Both the position numbers and the translations under genes were made by a program. Of a DNA stretch of 64,000 nt, positions 25,001-33,689 are shown in pieces (position 1 is the first letter of the stretch; each line of letters starts with the position of its first letter). The notes beneath the pieces were generated by a model that ran no database searches, was not told where the DNA came from, and saw only the letters and a list, made by a program, of their open reading frames with translations. This DNA comes from Prescottella agglutinans (GTDB lineage: Bacteria; Actinomycetota; Actinomycetes; Mycobacteriales; Mycobacteriaceae), in assembly GCF_004011865.1 (NCBI RefSeq), contig NZ_RKLP01000009.1, forward strand, positions 186,001 to 250,000. The letters run 5' to 3'.

Positions 25001-27835
25001 ATGTCGGTGCGGGCTGGTTGGATGGATCGCATGCTGCACGGGCTCTGGTCGCCGGGCGCGGGCCTCTTGCTGTGGCGCGGCCCGGACTCCGAGCTGCCCG
25101 ATCTGCCCGAGCCGATCGGCCGGGTGCTGCGCCGCCGCTTCCGCCGCCATCACACCGTGCAGGTTCCCGCGGCCGTCGGGGTGCAACCGCAGCGGGTCCC
25201 GGTCCTGGCTCTCGCGCCCGCCGAGGCCGCCGACGTCCTGCTCGCCGTTCCCGACGATGCCCCGCACGTCTCGGGTGATCTGCGGTACCTGGCACACGTC
25301 GCGCGCGGCGTCGAACGGTGGGCGCGGGCCGGTCGCGTCGTGCCCGAGCTGTACCGGGCGGAGGGGCACTGGTGGCCGCGGTGGCGGCTGCTGGGCGGGG
25401 AACGGCAGCGTGCGTGGCTGGCCGAGCTGTCGGCGGCGATGCCGCCGGTGCAGCGGTTCGAGGGCAGCCCGCGCGAGATCCTCGACGACTTCGTCGGCGA
25501 ACTGACCGACGCGGTGGTCCGGGACCTGCTCGGCGACCGGGACGCGGAGCATCCGCTGCTGCGGGCGCTGCTGCGCGGCGAGCCCTACGAGGGCGGCAGC
25601 CACCGGATGGCGAGCGGGCTCGACGCGTGGCGCGCGAGCCTGACGGCCGACGAGCCGGAACTGGTCCTGCGGCTCCTCGAACCCGAACCCGAGGAGGGCG
25701 AGTCCGACCTCGCCGACGACGCGCTGTGGCGCCTGCAGGTGTGCCTGCGACCCGAGGGCGAGGCGCCCGCGCCGGTCCGGTTGCACCGCACGGAATCCCG
25801 GCTGCTCGAGATCGCGGTCCGGAAGCTGGGCGCCGCGGTCGCGGCGTACCCGCGGCTGCGGGACCTGCCCACCGACCCGGACAGCCTCGATCTGCTGCTC
25901 CCGACCGCGGTGGTCACCGACCTGGTGCTGCACGGGGCCCGGGCGCTCGAGCACGCCGGCATCGCACTGCTGCTGCCGCGCGCGTGGGCCGCGGGATCGC
26001 CGTCGCTGCGGGTGAAGGTGTCGTCGCCGCCGGTGCCCGCCGCCGCCGAGGACCGGGCCGTCGGCATGAACGAGATCGTCGGGTACGACTGGGAACTCGC
26101 GCTCGGCGACATCGTCCTCACCCCGGACGAGCTGACCCGGCTCGCGGACACCCAGAGCGACCTGGTCCGGCTGCGCGGGCAGTGGGTCCAGGCCGACGCG
26201 ACCGTGCTCGCGCAGGCGGCCCGCTATGTGACGCAGCGTAATTCGGGAGAGAACGGAACGCTCGGCGGGCTGCTCGGGCAGCTCACCGAGGCCGAGCGGC
26301 CACCGGTGCCGGTCGACGAGGTGCAGGCGACCGGGTGGGTGGGCACGCTGCTCGACGGCACGCTCGAGCCGGCGCCGGTGCCGAAGCCGACGGGGCTGCA
26401 GGCCGACCTGCGGCACTACCAGCAGCGCGGTCTGGACTGGCTGGCGTTCATGAGCGATACCGGGCTCGGCGCGGTACTGGCCGACGACATGGGCCTGGGC
26501 AAGACGCTGCAGTTGCTGGCGCTGCTCGCGCACGAACGCTCCGACAAGCCGACGCTGCTGGTGTGCCCGATGTCGGTGGTCGGTAACTGGCAGCGTGAGG
26601 CCGCCCGGTTCGTGCCCGACCTGCGCGTCCACGTCCATCACGGCGCCGACCGCAGCCGCGGCGAGGACCTCACCGGGGCGGTCCGCTCCAGCGACCTGTT
26701 CATCACCACGTACTCGCTCCTCGCCCGCGACGCCCCGGCGCTCGCGGAACAGTCGTGGCGCCGGGTGGTGCTCGACGAGGCGCAGCACATCAAGAACTCC
26801 GCGACCGCGCAGGCCCGGGCCGCCCGCGCGATCCCCGCCGAGCATCGTGTCGCCCTCACCGGCACCCCGGTGGAGAACCGCCTCGACGAGCTGCGGTCGA
26901 TCCTCGACTTCGTCAACCGCGGAATGCTGGGCAGCCCACAGGCTTTCCGTGCCCGCTTCGCGGTGCCGATCGAGCGGGAACAGGACGAGGCCGCGGTCAC
27001 CCGGTTGCGGGCGGTGACATCGCCGTTCATCCTGCGCCGCGTCAAGACCGATCCCGCCGTCATCTCGGATCTGCCGGAGAAGCAGGAGATGACGGTGCGG
27101 GCGAACCTGACCGTGGAGCAGGCCGCGCTGTACCGGGCGGTGGTCGACGACATGCTGAAGAAGATCAAGGACACCGAGGGCATGCAGCGCAAGGGCGCCG
27201 TGCTCTCCGCGCTCACCCGGCTCAAGCAGGTGTGCAACCATCCCGCCCACTTCCTGGGGGACGGGTCCGGGGTGCTGCGCCGCGGCCGGCACCGGTCCGG
27301 CAAGCTCGGACTGGTCGAGGACATCCTCGACTCGGTCACCGCCGACGGTGAACGGGCGCTGCTGTTCACGCAGTTCCGGGAGTTCGGCGACCTCGTGGTG
27401 CCGTACCTGTCGGAGCGGTTCGGGGTGGATGTTCCGTTCCTCCACGGCGGTGTTCCCAAGGCCCGCCGGGACCGGATGGTCGAGCGGTTCCAGGGCGACG
27501 ACGGGCCACCGATCATGCTGCTCTCCCTCAAGGCCGGCGGCACGGGGCTGAACCTGACCGCGGCCAACCACGTCGTGCACCTGGACCGGTGGTGGAACCC
27601 GGCTGTGGAGAATCAGGCCACCGACCGGGCCTTCCGGATCGGGCAGCGCCGCGACGTGCAGGTCCGCAAGCTGGTGTGCGTCGGCACGCTCGAGGAACGG
27701 ATCGACGCGATGATCTCGAACAAGCAGGAACTCGCGGATCTCGCGATCGGCACCGGCGAGAAGTGGATCACCGAGATGAGCGCCGATCAACTGCACGACC
27801 TGTTGATCCTCGGCGACGAGGCGGTCGGCGAATGA
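25001..27835 (+). CDS. SNF2-family DEAD/DEAH-box helicase
   Basis: A 944-residue superfamily 2 ATPase of the bacterial SNF2/HepA group that would translocate on duplex DNA or remodel nucleoprotein. The N-terminal half (to about 450) is the SNF2-associated bacterial region. The motor follows with Walker A DDMGLGKT near 497, DEAQHIKN near 591, SGTPVEN-like LTGTPVENR, and helicase C motifs LLSLKAGGTGLNL and ATDRAFRIGQ near 845-880. The stop overlaps the ATG of the SWIM-protein gene, a common actinobacterial pair. An internal ATG at residue 8 is an alternative start. Confidence 0.93.
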   Translation: MSVRAGWMDRMLHGLWSPGAGLLLWRGPDSELPDLPEPIGRVLRRRFRRHHTVQVPAAVGVQPQRVPVLALAPAEAADVLLAVPDDAPHVSGDLRYLAHVARGVERWARAGRVVPELYRAEGHWWPRWRLLGGERQRAWLAELSAAMPPVQRFEGSPREILDDFVGELTDAVVRDLLGDRDAEHPLLRALLRGEPYEGGSHRMASGLDAWRASLTADEPELVLRLLEPEPEEGESDLADDALWRLQVCLRPEGEAPAPVRLHRTESRLLEIAVRKLGAAVAAYPRLRDLPTDPDSLDLLLPTAVVTDLVLHGARALEHAGIALLLPRAWAAGSPSLRVKVSSPPVPAAAEDRAVGMNEIVGYDWELALGDIVLTPDELTRLADTQSDLVRLRGQWVQADATVLAQAARYVTQRNSGENGTLGGLLGQLTEAERPPVPVDEVQATGWVGTLLDGTLEPAPVPKPTGLQADLRHYQQRGLDWLAFMSDTGLGAVLADDMGLGKTLQLLALLAHERSDKPTLLVCPMSVVGNWQREAARFVPDLRVHVHHGADRSRGEDLTGAVRSSDLFITTYSLLARDAPALAEQSWRRVVLDEAQHIKNSATAQARAARAIPAEHRVALTGTPVENRLDELRSILDFVNRGMLGSPQAFRARFAVPIEREQDEAAVTRLRAVTSPFILRRVKTDPAVISDLPEKQEMTVRANLTVEQAALYRAVVDDMLKKIKDTEGMQRKGAVLSALTRLKQVCNHPAHFLGDGSGVLRRGRHRSGKLGLVEDILDSVTADGERALLFTQFREFGDLVVPYLSERFGVDVPFLHGGVPKARRDRMVERFQGDDGPPIMLLSLKAGGTGLNLTAANHVVHLDRWWNPAVENQATDRAFRIGQRRDVQVRKLVCVGTLEERIDAMISNKQELADLAIGTGEKWITEMSADQLHDLLILGDEAVGE

Positions 27836-28644
27836 GCCCGCAACGCGGCCGCCCGGACTTCAGCGCCTTCGGCAAGCGCCGGCCCGTGGTCGGCGGCGTC
27901 GAATCGGTCTCCAAGCGAGGCGCATTCGCGCGCGGGTGGTGGGGGCGCGCGTTGATCGAGTCGCTCGAGAAGGTCGGCGACACCGGGCGACTGAGCCGCG
28001 GCCGCACCTACGCCCGCGGCGGTCAGGTGGTCGCGCTCGACATCGCGGCCGGGCGGGTCACCGGTGAGGTGCAGGGCAGCCAGATCGCACCGTTCACCGC
28101 GGTGCTGACGCTGCGCACCCTCGACGAGGAGCACACCGCTGAACTGGTCGAGACGATCCGGTCGACACCCGGCACCCTCGCCGCGCTCGCGTCCGGGGCG
28201 GTTCCGCAGGAATTGGCGCCGATGCTGTTGCCGGACGGCGGACGCGAACTCGACTTCGACTGCACGTGCCCCGATCCGGGGTGGCCGTGCAAGCACGTCG
28301 CCGCCGTCGCGTACCTGCTGGCCGAGCGTGTCGACCGCGAACCCCTGACGATGCTCACGGTGCGGGGCCTCGACCTCGACACGTTGATGCGGGCGGTCGG
28401 CGGCGAGGAGGACGACACCGGCCCCGCGCACGTCGACGACCACTTCGGCGACGGCGTGCGGTACGAGACACTGCCCGAGATCGAGTTCGCCGCCGCGCCG
28501 GACGATCTCGACGCGACACTGCTGCGCACCGTGCTGCGCGCGGGTCTGGAAGCCGGCGCGGACGAGTCCGACGTGGCTGCGGCCCTTCGCGACCTCGACG
28601 AGTGCTACCGCGCTTTGGGGAGCGGGTTCCGGCGTCGGCGGTAA
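27832..28644 (+). CDS. SWIM zinc-finger protein
   Basis: A 270-residue protein with a SWIM zinc motif (CTCPDPGWPCKH, about residues 144-155), predicted to bind DNA or protein. The N-terminal FSAFGKRRPVVGG and WWGRALIESLE segments are typical of SWIM proteins encoded beside SNF2 helicases. The acidic C-terminal third is less conserved. It overlaps the helicase stop by four bases, which implies joint function, perhaps recruiting or regulating the motor. Confidence 0.9.
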   Translation: MSPQRGRPDFSAFGKRRPVVGGVESVSKRGAFARGWWGRALIESLEKVGDTGRLSRGRTYARGGQVVALDIAAGRVTGEVQGSQIAPFTAVLTLRTLDEEHTAELVETIRSTPGTLAALASGAVPQELAPMLLPDGGRELDFDCTCPDPGWPCKHVAAVAYLLAERVDREPLTMLTVRGLDLDTLMRAVGGEEDDTGPAHVDDHFGDGVRYETLPEIEFAAAPDDLDATLLRTVLRAGLEAGADESDVAAALRDLDECYRALGSGFRRRR

Positions 28645-28675
28645 CATCAGGGCGCTCTGGTCGGATAGACGCGAC

Positions 28676-28888
28676 ATGAACAGGATCAGAGCCGCCGCCG
28701 TCGTTGTGTCCGTGGGTTTCTTGTTCCTCGTGAGCGGCGGGGTTGCACATGCAAACCCGCCGGGGCTCGACCCCCTGGCCGGATGGCCGGAGCCGCTACG
28801 CCCCCTGGGGGTGGCGATCTTCGGAAGTCTCGGCGACGTGTGGAACTTCTTCGCCGGCATCGCGGACCTCATCCTGTTCGGTTCGTGA
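28676..28888 (+). CDS. Small secreted hydrophobic peptide
   Basis: A 70-residue precursor with a clear Sec signal peptide (positive MNRIR, hydrophobic core, cleavage after AHA near residue 26). The predicted mature peptide has about 44 residues and is rich in Gly, Pro and aromatic or aliphatic residues, with a hydrophobic C-terminal helix (WNFFAGIADLILFG). No known family recognised. It could be a cell-envelope peptide. It starts 31 bp after the SWIM gene and may have its own promoter. Confidence 0.7.
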   Translation: MNRIRAAAVVVSVGFLFLVSGGVAHANPPGLDPLAGWPEPLRPLGVAIFGSLGDVWNFFAGIADLILFGS

Positions 28889-28943
28889 CACCCGTCCGGA
28901 AGCGGCCGGTCCCACGCGATGCCGAGTTCTTCTGTCGTGCAGG

Positions 28944-30191
28944 TCAGTTCGCCGGCGGCAACCAGCTGCGTGCCGCGGTCACCAGTGCGGCCACGCCGAT
29001 CGGCAGCGTCGGTTCGATCGCCGGTGCGTAGTGCGGGGAGTGGTTGGACGGCACCTTCAACAGGGCCGGATCCGTCATGTCGCCGGTGGTGAACAGGGAC
29101 GGATCGGCGCCGCCCAGGAGCCAGTAGGACAGCGGGGCCCCGGAACTGGTCGCGAGGATGCCGACGTCCTCGCTGCCGGCCCCAGCGCCCGGATCGAGGA
29201 TGTTCTCGCGTCCTAGCCACGAGCCGAGGGCGTCGAGGCTCTTGCGAAGGGCTTCCGGGTCGTTGGTGACGATGGGAAACCGCTCGATCTCGGTGATCGT
29301 CGGCGCCTCGGGTGCGCCAGCGGTCTCGGCCTCGCCGCGCACGATGCGCCCGACCGCGTCGAGGATGCGTCGGCGAACACGCGCGTCGTAGCTGCGGATG
29401 TTCAACTGGAGTTCGGCGTGCCCGGGAATCACGTTGGCGGCGTCGCCGGCGTGGATGGACCCGACGGTGAGCACCGCGGTCGCGGTGCTGGGGATCTCCC
29501 GGGAGACGACGGTCTGCAGGCGCAGCACCGTCGCGGCCGCCACCACGACGGGATCGACCGACGCCTCCGGCATCGACCCGTGAGCACCCTTGCCGACGAT
29601 CCGCACCCGCAGCGAGTCCGATGCCGCGTACGACGGGCCCGGATGTCCGGCGATCTTGCCGGCGGGCAGGGGCGCCACGTGCTGGCCGAGGACGACGTCG
29701 GGCCTCGGGAATCGGTCGAACAGTCCGTCGTCCACCATCGCCTGCGCGCCCGCCCCCAGTTCCTCGGCGGGTTGGAACACGAGCATCAGGGTGCCCGTCC
29801 AGCGGGACCTGTCGGTCGCGAGAATCTGCGCCGCGCCCAGCAGGCAGGTGGTGTGCAGGTCGTGACCGCACGCGTGGGCAACCGGCACGGTGGCGCCGCC
29901 GGCGTCGGTGGCGGTGACGGTGCTCGCGTACTCGAGTCCCGTCTCCTCCCGGACGGGCAGGGCATCCATGTCCGCGCGGATCAGGGCGGTCGGACCCGCG
30001 CCGTTCTTCAGGACGCCGACCACCCCGGTCTTCCCCACACCGGTGGTGACGTCGAATCCGGACTTCCGTAGACGCTCCGCCACGATCGAAGCGGTGCGGT
30101 GCTCCTGGAATCCGAGTTCGGGATGTCGATGCAGGTCCTTGTACAGGTCGACGAGCGTCGGATCGATCGTGATGTCGCTGGGTACAGCCAT
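28944..30191 (-). CDS. M20 family amidohydrolase / metallopeptidase
   Basis: A 415-residue zinc hydrolase of the M20D (IAA-amino acid/hippurate hydrolase) group, which releases an amino acid from an N-acyl conjugate. Metal-binding segments: HRHPELGFQE (N-terminal), CGHDLHTT near 109 and QPAEELGAG near 140. The dimerisation domain spans about 190-300. Start ATG 30191. No signal peptide. Single gene between the small secreted peptide (convergent) and an SRPBCC gene (divergent). Confidence 0.92.
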   Translation of the reverse strand: MAVPSDITIDPTLVDLYKDLHRHPELGFQEHRTASIVAERLRKSGFDVTTGVGKTGVVGVLKNGAGPTALIRADMDALPVREETGLEYASTVTATDAGGATVPVAHACGHDLHTTCLLGAAQILATDRSRWTGTLMLVFQPAEELGAGAQAMVDDGLFDRFPRPDVVLGQHVAPLPAGKIAGHPGPSYAASDSLRVRIVGKGAHGSMPEASVDPVVVAAATVLRLQTVVSREIPSTATAVLTVGSIHAGDAANVIPGHAELQLNIRSYDARVRRRILDAVGRIVRGEAETAGAPEAPTITEIERFPIVTNDPEALRKSLDALGSWLGRENILDPGAGAGSEDVGILATSSGAPLSYWLLGGADPSLFTTGDMTDPALLKVPSNHSPHYAPAIEPTLPIGVAALVTAARSWLPPAN

Positions 30192-30347
30192 GGGATTCCC
30201 TTCGACTGCGTCGTCCGATCCTCTCAGCTCCGACTCGACGTGGGGCGGCTTCCAGGTCGTGCCGTGCGATCGTTACGTTCGGTGTCGTCCCCTAGCATCG
30301 ACGAAACGTCACGTTCCGGAGCCCCACCCGAAATCCGAAGGAGCATC

Positions 30348-30845
30348 ATGCGTCTGAGCGACAACCCCACCGTCGAGGTCGTCGAGCGTCTGGCCTGCAC
30401 CCCCGAGCAGGCGTGGGCGCTGGTCACCGACATCGAGCTGCCCACCCGCGCCGACGGCGAGCTGCAGCGGGTCGAATGGCTGGACGGGGCGACCGGGGTC
30501 GCCGTCGGAGCGAGGTTCCGTGGGTACAACGCCAGCCCGCACGTGGGGGAGTGGCAGACCGAGTCGGAGATCGCCGAGGTCGAGGACGGTCGCCGTTGGG
30601 TGTGGTGTGTCGGCTCCGTCGAGGTGCCGGTGGCCTCCTGGGGTTTCGAGGTCGAGCCCGACGGCGACGGCACCGTCGTGCGGCAGTGGGCCAAGGCCGG
30701 CACCGGCCGGTCCCCGCTGATCGAGTTCATCGAGCAGCACCCGGACAAGGAAGGCGCGATCGTCGCCCACCGACTTTCGGTGTGGCGCGACGGGATGGCG
30801 GCCAACCTCGCGATGCTCGCGCAGCTCGCCGCCTCCCCCGTCTGA
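30348..30845 (+). CDS. SRPBCC family protein
   Basis: A 165-residue START/Bet v1-like protein of the polyketide-cyclase/dehydrase group, with a typical opening (VEVVERLACTPEQAWALVTDIELP) and WVWCVGS beta strand. These bind hydrophobic ligands, and some are cyclases. ATG 30348 with GAAGGAG six bases upstream; the longer frame is not needed. Converges on the SnoaL-like gene. Confidence 0.85.
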   Translation: MRLSDNPTVEVVERLACTPEQAWALVTDIELPTRADGELQRVEWLDGATGVAVGARFRGYNASPHVGEWQTESEIAEVEDGRRWVWCVGSVEVPVASWGFEVEPDGDGTVVRQWAKAGTGRSPLIEFIEQHPDKEGAIVAHRLSVWRDGMAANLAMLAQLAASPV

Positions 30846-30868
30846 GACCCGCGACGGGCCGGTCGTGG

Positions 30869-31234
30869 TCAGGCCGTGGGGACCTTGTCGAGGAACCCGA
30901 GGACCGTGCGCACCTTGCCCTCGGCGTCGCGCTCGAGGATGTCGAAGCCGACGACGAGGGGTTCGGCGCCGACCGGGCCGAGCGCCCACGTGAACCGGGC
31001 CTGGTCGTGGTGGGCGTCGATGTCGCCGGCCAGGTCGAACCGCATGCCGTCGAACTGCTGCTGGACCGCCCCGATGAGGGCGCTGAGTGCGGTGTGCCCC
31101 TCGGCGCTGCCGATCGGGTCGACGTAGCGCCCGTCCGCGGCCCACAGTTCCGCGACGAGGGCCGCGCGCTTGTCGGCGTCGGTCTCGTTCCAGGTGTCCA
31201 GGTAGCGCTGGACCAAGTTGTCGAAGTCGTTCAC
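30869..31234 (-). CDS. SnoaL-like / NTF2-family protein
   Basis: A 121-residue NTF2-fold protein (VQRYLDTWNETDADKRAALVAELWAADGRYVDP is the usual helix-strand opening). Members are small isomerases, cyclases or binding proteins. GTG start at 31234 behind AAAGGGG. It is divergent from an XRE/MmyB regulator, and a perfect palindrome lies between them, so it is a probable target. Confidence 0.85.
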   Translation of the reverse strand: MNDFDNLVQRYLDTWNETDADKRAALVAELWAADGRYVDPIGSAEGHTALSALIGAVQQQFDGMRFDLAGDIDAHHDQARFTWALGPVGAEPLVVGFDILERDAEGKVRTVLGFLDKVPTA

Positions 31235-31309
31235 GGTGAACCCCTTTCGAGTGCGACCGCCGGGTGCGGCCTCTGCGAACGAGCGTGCTCCGCGAACGGC
31301 CGCCGGTCG

Positions 31310-31326
31310 ATTACCTCGGAGGTAAT
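31310..31326. promoter_or_regulatory. Palindromic operator ATTACCTC-G-GAGGTAAT
   Basis: A perfect 8-bp inverted repeat around a single base, midway between the SnoaL-like gene and the divergent XRE regulator. Likely the regulator's own site, controlling both genes. Confidence 0.6.
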
Positions 31327-31361
31327 GGGGAGCGTTCCCCCGACCGCCTAGGGTCGGGTCC

Positions 31362-32141
31362 ATGACGCGGGCACAGGAGCGGCCGGTAGGGGACCAGATC
31401 CGGTGGTGGCGCGGGCACCGTCGGATGACGCAACTCGACCTGGCGAACCGGGCCGAGGTGTCGACCCGGCACGTCAGCTTCCTCGAGACGGGTCGCGCCA
31501 AGCCGACCCGGGCGATGCTCCTGCGACTCGGCGAGCACCTCGACATCCCGCTGCGGGACCGCAACACCCTGCTGCTGGCCGCCGGCTTCGCCCCGGCATT
31601 CCCGGAGCACACGCTGACCGACGTCCCGATGGCGGTGGTCTCCGACGCGATCCGGACCATCCTGGCGGCGCACGCCCCGATGCCCGCGCTGGTGGTCGAT
31701 CGGCACTGGAACCTGGTGGACGCGAACGACACCGTCGCGCTGCTGACGGACGGCGCCGCCGGTCGGCTGCTCGAACCACCCGTCAACGTGCTCCGCCTGA
31801 GCCTGCACCCGGACGGGATGGCGCCGCGGATCACGAATCTCGCGCAGTGGCGGGCGCACGTGCTGCACCGGCTCGACCGGCAGATCGACGCGACCGGCGA
31901 CGACGAGCTTCGACGGCTGCGCGTCGAGCTGGCGGCGTATCCGGGCGGAGTCGATCCGACCGGGCCGGGACCCGCGCTCGTCGTGCCCCTCCGGGTCCGG
32001 GTGGGCGAGCACGACCTGGCTTTCCTCAGCACGACGACGGTCTTCGGGACGCCCCTCGACGTGGCGGTCTCCGAGCTCGCGATCGAGACGTTCTTCGCCG
32101 CCGACACCGCGACGGCCGAGTACCTCGCTGCACGCCGGTAG
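31362..32141 (+). CDS. XRE-family regulator with MmyB-like ligand domain
   Basis: A 259-residue regulator. The N-terminal XRE helix-turn-helix lies at residues 10-65 (MTQLDLANRAEVSTRHVSFLE). A C-terminal MmyB-like PAS-fold ligand-binding domain follows (PALVVDRHWNLVDAN near 110 and the terminal FGTPLDVAVSELAIETFF). Proteins of this type usually repress an adjacent divergent gene. Here that is the SnoaL-like gene. ATG start, with little Shine-Dalgarno sequence. Confidence 0.9.
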   Translation: MTRAQERPVGDQIRWWRGHRRMTQLDLANRAEVSTRHVSFLETGRAKPTRAMLLRLGEHLDIPLRDRNTLLLAAGFAPAFPEHTLTDVPMAVVSDAIRTILAAHAPMPALVVDRHWNLVDANDTVALLTDGAAGRLLEPPVNVLRLSLHPDGMAPRITNLAQWRAHVLHRLDRQIDATGDDELRRLRVELAAYPGGVDPTGPGPALVVPLRVRVGEHDLAFLSTTTVFGTPLDVAVSELAIETFFAADTATAEYLAARR

Positions 32142-32211
32142 GGCGCCGACCAGCGTTCTCTGCGGGTGGCCTTACCGTGGAATCCTGCGTTGTCGGTACG
32201 AGAGGGTTCGC

Positions 32212-33549
32212 GTGAGGGTTCGACGGACAGCGGCGCTGCTCGGCGCCGCGGCGCTCGGTGCGGTGACGTTGTCCGGCTGCAGCACCAGCGGTGTGCGCGA
32301 ATCCGTCGCCGTCGCGTGGGAGCCCTGTACGGACCTGGCGGCCTACGTCACCGATCTCGGCATCGAACCGGGCGTCGTCGACCGCCTGCAGTGCGCGTCG
32401 GTGGGCGTCCCGCTGGACTACACCGATCCGGACGGCCGCACGGTCGAACTCGCGCTGAGCCGCGTCGTCGGCACGGATCCGGCGGCGCCGACACTGTTCG
32501 TCAATCCGGGCGGTCCGGGGGTGGAGGGCCGCAGCATGGCGGCGACGGTGGCGTCGGAACTGGGGCTCGGCGGCACCGTCGTCGGGATCGACCTGCGTGG
32601 GATCGGGTCCTCGACCGGCGTCACCTGCGACGCGCCGGACGTCCCGGCCACGCGCGACGACGCGAGCCTGGCGGCGTACGGCGGCGCGATCGCCGCCGCC
32701 AACCGGGACTGCGTCGACCTCGACCCCGATCTTCTCGCGAGCCTGACCACCGCGACCGCGGCCCGCGACCTCGACCGGGTGCGGCAGGCGCTCGGGCTGG
32801 ACACCGTCGACTTCCTCGGCGTCTCGTGGGGCACGGTCCTCGGCGCCGAGTTGCAGTCGCGGTTCCCCGAACACCTGCACCGGGTGGTCCTCGACAGCAT
32901 GGACTACACGGGAGACTCGGCGACCGAGGCACTGCGAACCCTCGCGGCGGCCGACCCGGACGTTCCGCGGGACACGGTGCCAGACACGGCCGTTCTGGGC
33001 GTCGAGGGCGCCGAGAACGACGGCGGCGCCACCCCCGACGAACCCGACGTCCCGCCCGGCGACGCCCCGGCACCCGACGACAACGACTCTCCGCTCGATC
33101 CGGAGACCACCGACTTCCTCGAGCGTTCGTTCGACGCGACGGCCGGTACCGCCTACATCTGCAACAGCCTCGACCCGGTCGGCGACACCGCGGGCCAGCT
33201 CGCGGCGCACCGGGCGCTCAACGTCGAGCTCGGTCGAGATCCGCAGCGGCGCATCGAGTTCCCCGCCGACTCCGACGTCCCCGGTGTCAGCCTGTGCAGT
33301 GGCTGGCCCCTCCCCGCCGAGCCGACGGCCGTCGCGAACACCGGCACCGACCTGCTGGTCATCGGCCACCGCGTCGAGACCGTCACCCCGTACGGGTGGG
33401 CGCTCGACGCGCACGCCGCGATGGGTGGCCGGCTCCTGACGATCGAGGACGGGGTGCACGGCTCCACCGTCGGTTCGTCGTGCGGCGGGTTGGTCACCGA
33501 CTTCCTCGCGTCCGGTGAGCTGAGCGAGAACGACTGCACCCCAAGCTGA
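32212..33549 (+). CDS. Secreted alpha/beta-hydrolase lipoprotein (TAP-like)
   Basis: A 445-residue exported hydrolase of the tripeptidyl-aminopeptidase/SCO7095-like group. The signal peptide ends in the lipobox LSGC (Cys near 23). Oxyanion region NPGGPG near 98, nucleophile elbow GVSWGT near 204, and a C-terminal TAP-like domain with HRVETVTPY and the catalytic HG. An unusually acidic, Pro/Asp-rich insertion (about residues 265-300) separates the core and lid. GTG start at 32212. Probable extracellular peptidase or esterase. Confidence 0.88.
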   Translation: MRVRRTAALLGAAALGAVTLSGCSTSGVRESVAVAWEPCTDLAAYVTDLGIEPGVVDRLQCASVGVPLDYTDPDGRTVELALSRVVGTDPAAPTLFVNPGGPGVEGRSMAATVASELGLGGTVVGIDLRGIGSSTGVTCDAPDVPATRDDASLAAYGGAIAAANRDCVDLDPDLLASLTTATAARDLDRVRQALGLDTVDFLGVSWGTVLGAELQSRFPEHLHRVVLDSMDYTGDSATEALRTLAAADPDVPRDTVPDTAVLGVEGAENDGGATPDEPDVPPGDAPAPDDNDSPLDPETTDFLERSFDATAGTAYICNSLDPVGDTAGQLAAHRALNVELGRDPQRRIEFPADSDVPGVSLCSGWPLPAEPTAVANTGTDLLVIGHRVETVTPYGWALDAHAAMGGRLLTIEDGVHGSTVGSSCGGLVTDFLASGELSENDCTPS

Positions 33550-33689
33550 TTACCGGTCGGGTGGACACACCCCGCGGCCGCCTGCTCGAAAGACCGACCC
33601 GGCACCCGAGTCGCTGATAGCATTTTGTCCGGTTCACCTCGATGCCTCGTTGACAGATCTGTTCTCTCAACCCACGAAAGGTGGAGCGA

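Noticed and set aside
24623-27796. Very long minus-strand open frame opposite the SNF2 helicase
   Set aside because: It mirrors the helicase gene, is rich in His, Arg, Gly and Leu as expected for an antisense shadow in high-GC DNA, and only its last 106 codons (the small gene at 24623-24940) have independent support.
25001-28644. SNF2 helicase plus SWIM protein as an antiphage system
   Set aside because: This pair appears widely as a chromosomal gene pair in actinobacteria, and no nuclease, methylase or other defence gene adjoins it, so a defence role has no support here.
27787-29871. 694-codon minus-strand frame across the SWIM, small secreted peptide and M20 genes
   Set aside because: It crosses several better supported genes in other frames and shows Arg-rich shadow composition.
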